DNA from: Candidatus Aminicenantota bacterium
GTDB taxonomy: Bacteria; Acidobacteriota; Aminicenantia; Aminicenantales; JAFGAV01
DNA length: 33,522 bases
Direction of reading: 5' to 3'
NCBI GenBank assembly: GCA_016933515.1
Contig: JAFGAV010000073.1
Coordinates: 1 to 33,522 of the forward strand
The first letter of the stretch is position 1. Every line of letters starts with the position of its first letter. The position numbers and the translations under genes are program-made. The notes under the pieces were generated by a model, which worked only from the letters and a program-made list of their open reading frames with translations, searched no databases and was not told where the DNA came from. Positions 31,740 through 33,522 of this stretch are shown here, in pieces.

Positions 31740-32972
31740 TCATTTCATCGCCGGCGGCTTGCCCAGGGACTGCATGTAGGCGACCAGGCCGTCGTAGATG
31801 CCCTGAGCGATCTTCTGCCGGTAGGCCTCCTCCTTGAGCCGGGCGGCCTCCTTGGCGTTGGAGAGATGGGAGACCTCGACGAGGATCGACGGCATGTTGC
31901 TTCCGATCAGCACCCAGAAGGGGCCGCCCTTGACGCCCAGGTTGCGGACGTCGGCATAGGAGCGCGAGAGCGACGCCACCAGGCAGTGCTGGACCTTGTC
32001 CGCCATGTCCCGCGATTCGACGATTTTGCTGTTCCGGATGATCTTGGCCAGGATATCCTTCATCTGGCCGATGGACTTGGTCGAGGTGGCGTTCTCCCGG
32101 GCGGCGATTTCGTCGACGGCCGGGTCGAGGCTGAGGTTGAGGTAGAAGGTTTCGACCCCCGTCCGCTGGGGGTTGAGGCTCGAGTTGGCGTGAACCGAAA
32201 CGAACAGATCGGCCTTCTTCTGGTTGGCGATGACCGTCCGGTTTTCCAGGGGGATGAAGATGTCCGTCTCCCGGGTGAGGACGACTTCGAGGTCCCGAAC
32301 GGAGGCCAGGAGCTTCCGGAGCCTGAGGCAGACGTCGAGCACCAGTTCCTTTTCCAGTTCTCCGCGCCGGCCCACGCAGCCCGGGTCCGTCCCGCCGTGT
32401 CCGGGGTCGATGACGATCGTCCGGATGCCCAGGCCGAGCTGGCGGGCCAGGCTGTATCCCCCGGCCGACGGTTCGGCCGGCCGGGCCCGGGGCTCGTCCT
32501 TCGGCTCCGCCGGAGACGGCTCTTTCGTCTCGGCCTCGGGCAGCCGGCCGGGATAGATGTCCATGACGATGCGGAACGGGTCGGGCAGGTAATAGATGCG
32601 GTAGGACTTGACGTTCCCGAAATCCAGGTCGACCACCAGCCGGACGATGCCCCGGTCTCTCTGAGCGATGCGGATTTGGCTGATGTATTCCGCCGCCAGG
32701 GCGTAGGATTGGCCGTGGAGAATGGGGTTGAGCTGGGCCTGCAGGATGTCCACGAACAGACGGTCGGGGGCGTGGAGCTCCCCGTAGGTGTATTCCCGGA
32801 GCTCGCCCAGGTCGACGACGATGCGCGTGAAATTCGGGTGGGTGTAATGGCGCAGGGCGTAGACTTCGACCAGCGCCGGAGCGGCTGCGCCGCCGTTCCC
32901 GCCCGAAGCCGCGAAAAGAAAAAAGGCCAGCAGGGAGACGCCCGCGGATCGGAGGGCAGGGGGAAAATTCAT
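31740..32972 (-). CDS. N-acetylmuramoyl-L-alanine amidase with AMIN domain
   Basis: The enzyme cleaves the bond between N-acetylmuramic acid and L-alanine in peptidoglycan, as in daughter-cell separation. The 410-residue protein has a signal peptide (residues ~1-30), an AMIN domain (~35-140, RIVVDLGELREYTY, ISQIRIAQRD), a charged linker and an Amidase_3 domain (~185-405) with the zinc ligands: VIDPGHGGTDPG, the Glu in ELEKELVLDV, SVHANSS, and the catalytic Glu in ILVEVSHLSN. ATG 32972 shares one base with the stop of the preceding gene. A longer open frame starts inside that gene and lacks a signal peptide at its start. Confidence 0.93.
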   Translation of the reverse strand: MNFPPALRSAGVSLLAFFLFAASGGNGGAAAPALVEVYALRHYTHPNFTRIVVDLGELREYTYGELHAPDRLFVDILQAQLNPILHGQSYALAAEYISQIRIAQRDRGIVRLVVDLDFGNVKSYRIYYLPDPFRIVMDIYPGRLPEAETKEPSPAEPKDEPRARPAEPSAGGYSLARQLGLGIRTIVIDPGHGGTDPGCVGRRGELEKELVLDVCLRLRKLLASVRDLEVVLTRETDIFIPLENRTVIANQKKADLFVSVHANSSLNPQRTGVETFYLNLSLDPAVDEIAARENATSTKSIGQMKDILAKIIRNSKIVESRDMADKVQHCLVASLSRSYADVRNLGVKGGPFWVLIGSNMPSILVEVSHLSNAKEAARLKEEAYRQKIAQGIYDGLVAYMQSLGKPPAMK

Positions 32973-33522
32973 CACGCGCCGAATTTTTTCAGGCGGCCGC
33001 CGTGGGCCAGAAGAAGGGGCATGGCTTGAAGAGCCGGAAACCGGCCCAGGATGCCCAGGCTGCACTCCCGCTCGGTGAAGACGGTCACCCGGTCCGGCAT
33101 GGCCGTTTTCGCGGACAGGAGGAAGGGGTTGGGATGCCAGGAGTGCCCCTTCAGGGAGCAGGGCGTGGAGTGATCGGAGGTGACGGCCAGGACGTCGGGC
33201 TTGAGGGCGGCGACGCGGGGCAGGAAGCGGTCGAATTCTTCGATGGCCCGCACCTTGGCCTCGAAGGCGCCGTCTTCTCCGGCCGCGTCCGTCTTCTTGT
33301 AGTGGACGTAGAAAAAGTCGAAGTCCCTGTAATTCCGCTCCAGGGTTTCGAACAGGCTTTCGGTTTCGGCGCCCACGGGGAGGACGTTCATGCCCACGAG
33401 CTTGGCCAGCCCGCGGTACATAGGGTAGGCGGCCACGGCCGCCGGCCGGAGTTTGTAGACTTCGGACATGGAAGGCAGAGTGGGCAGCCGGGAAAAGCCC
33501 CGCAGCAGGATGGTGTTCGCCG
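32972..33522 (-). CDS. apgM: 2,3-bisphosphoglycerate-independent phosphoglycerate mutase, archaeal type (5' end outside window)
   Basis: This glycolytic enzyme interconverts 3- and 2-phosphoglycerate. About 183 codons are present and the frame is open to the window edge. The first visible residues are NTILLRGFSRLPTLPSMSEV, so the Met at 33469 is internal and not the start. The stretch YPMYRGLAKLVGM and the metal-binding region TSDHSTPCSLKGHSWHPNPFLL are characteristic of ApgM rather than of GpmI. The N-terminal part with the catalytic Ser lies beyond the window. The stop overlaps the start of the amidase gene by one base. Confidence 0.92.
   Translation of the reverse strand, partial: ANTILLRGFSRLPTLPSMSEVYKLRPAAVAAYPMYRGLAKLVGMNVLPVGAETESLFETLERNYRDFDFFYVHYKKTDAAGEDGAFEAKVRAIEEFDRFLPRVAALKPDVLAVTSDHSTPCSLKGHSWHPNPFLLSAKTAMPDRVTVFTERECSLGILGRFPALQAMPLLLAHGGRLKKFGA

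Overview
This GC-rich, densely coding bacterial window starts inside folD and ends inside an archaeal-type phosphoglycerate mutase gene. The gene content suggests an anaerobic Gram-negative bacterium, perhaps of the Aminicenantes/Acidobacteriota type. Supporting features are lipoproteins and outer-membrane proteins, EtfAB, polyferredoxin, DUF362, a Mrp/NifX/DUF5320 cluster and an ApgM-type mutase. The lineage is an inference from gene content; no rRNA or tRNA gene was seen.

Left part (1-10.7 kb). folD (- strand, cut by the edge) is divergent from an envelope cluster: a TPR lipoprotein, a second lipoprotein, and a large gluzincin-protease/TolB-propeller/barrel protein. Then come dnaA and dnaN. 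A consensus promoter and three DnaA-box-like sites, two forming an inverted pair, precede dnaA. A very AT-rich spacer separates dnaA from dnaN. This is a plausible oriC neighbourhood. metK follows with its own promoter and a SAM-I riboswitch, then an exported barrel-like protein and a YghO-like GNAT protein.

Middle part (10.7-22.2 kb). polA and a small co-transcribed protein run leftward. A divergent promoter region with a long imperfect stem-loop separates them from a rightward lipid cluster: yceD-rpmF-plsX-fabG-acpP-fabF, then etfB-etfA. fabH and fabD are missing from their usual place. Next is a lipoprotein sulfatase-superfamily gene split by one in-frame TAA.

Right part (22.2-33.5 kb), all on the - strand. 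The main system is a compact 12-gene unit read from 29190 down to 22277. It begins with a Fur-family regulator behind a TTGACA-17-TATATT promoter and a Fur-box-like palindrome. After it come two Gly-rich small proteins (one DUF5320, one related), a NifX-like protein, a double-NifX protein with a His-rich linker, an Mrp-type Fe-S carrier ATPase, a CGGC-domain protein, a Gly/Gln/Arg-repeat zinc-ribbon protein, an FmdB-type zinc ribbon, two MinD-like ATPases with inserted ferredoxin domains, and a DUF4405 membrane protein. This looks like an uncharacterised metal- or redox-responsive Fe-S/metallocofactor system. Three consecutive proteins of the unit share charged coiled-coil tails. Upstream on the same strand are apgM (partial), an AMIN-amidase, a Tat-exported DUF362 protein and a NapH-like polyferredoxin.
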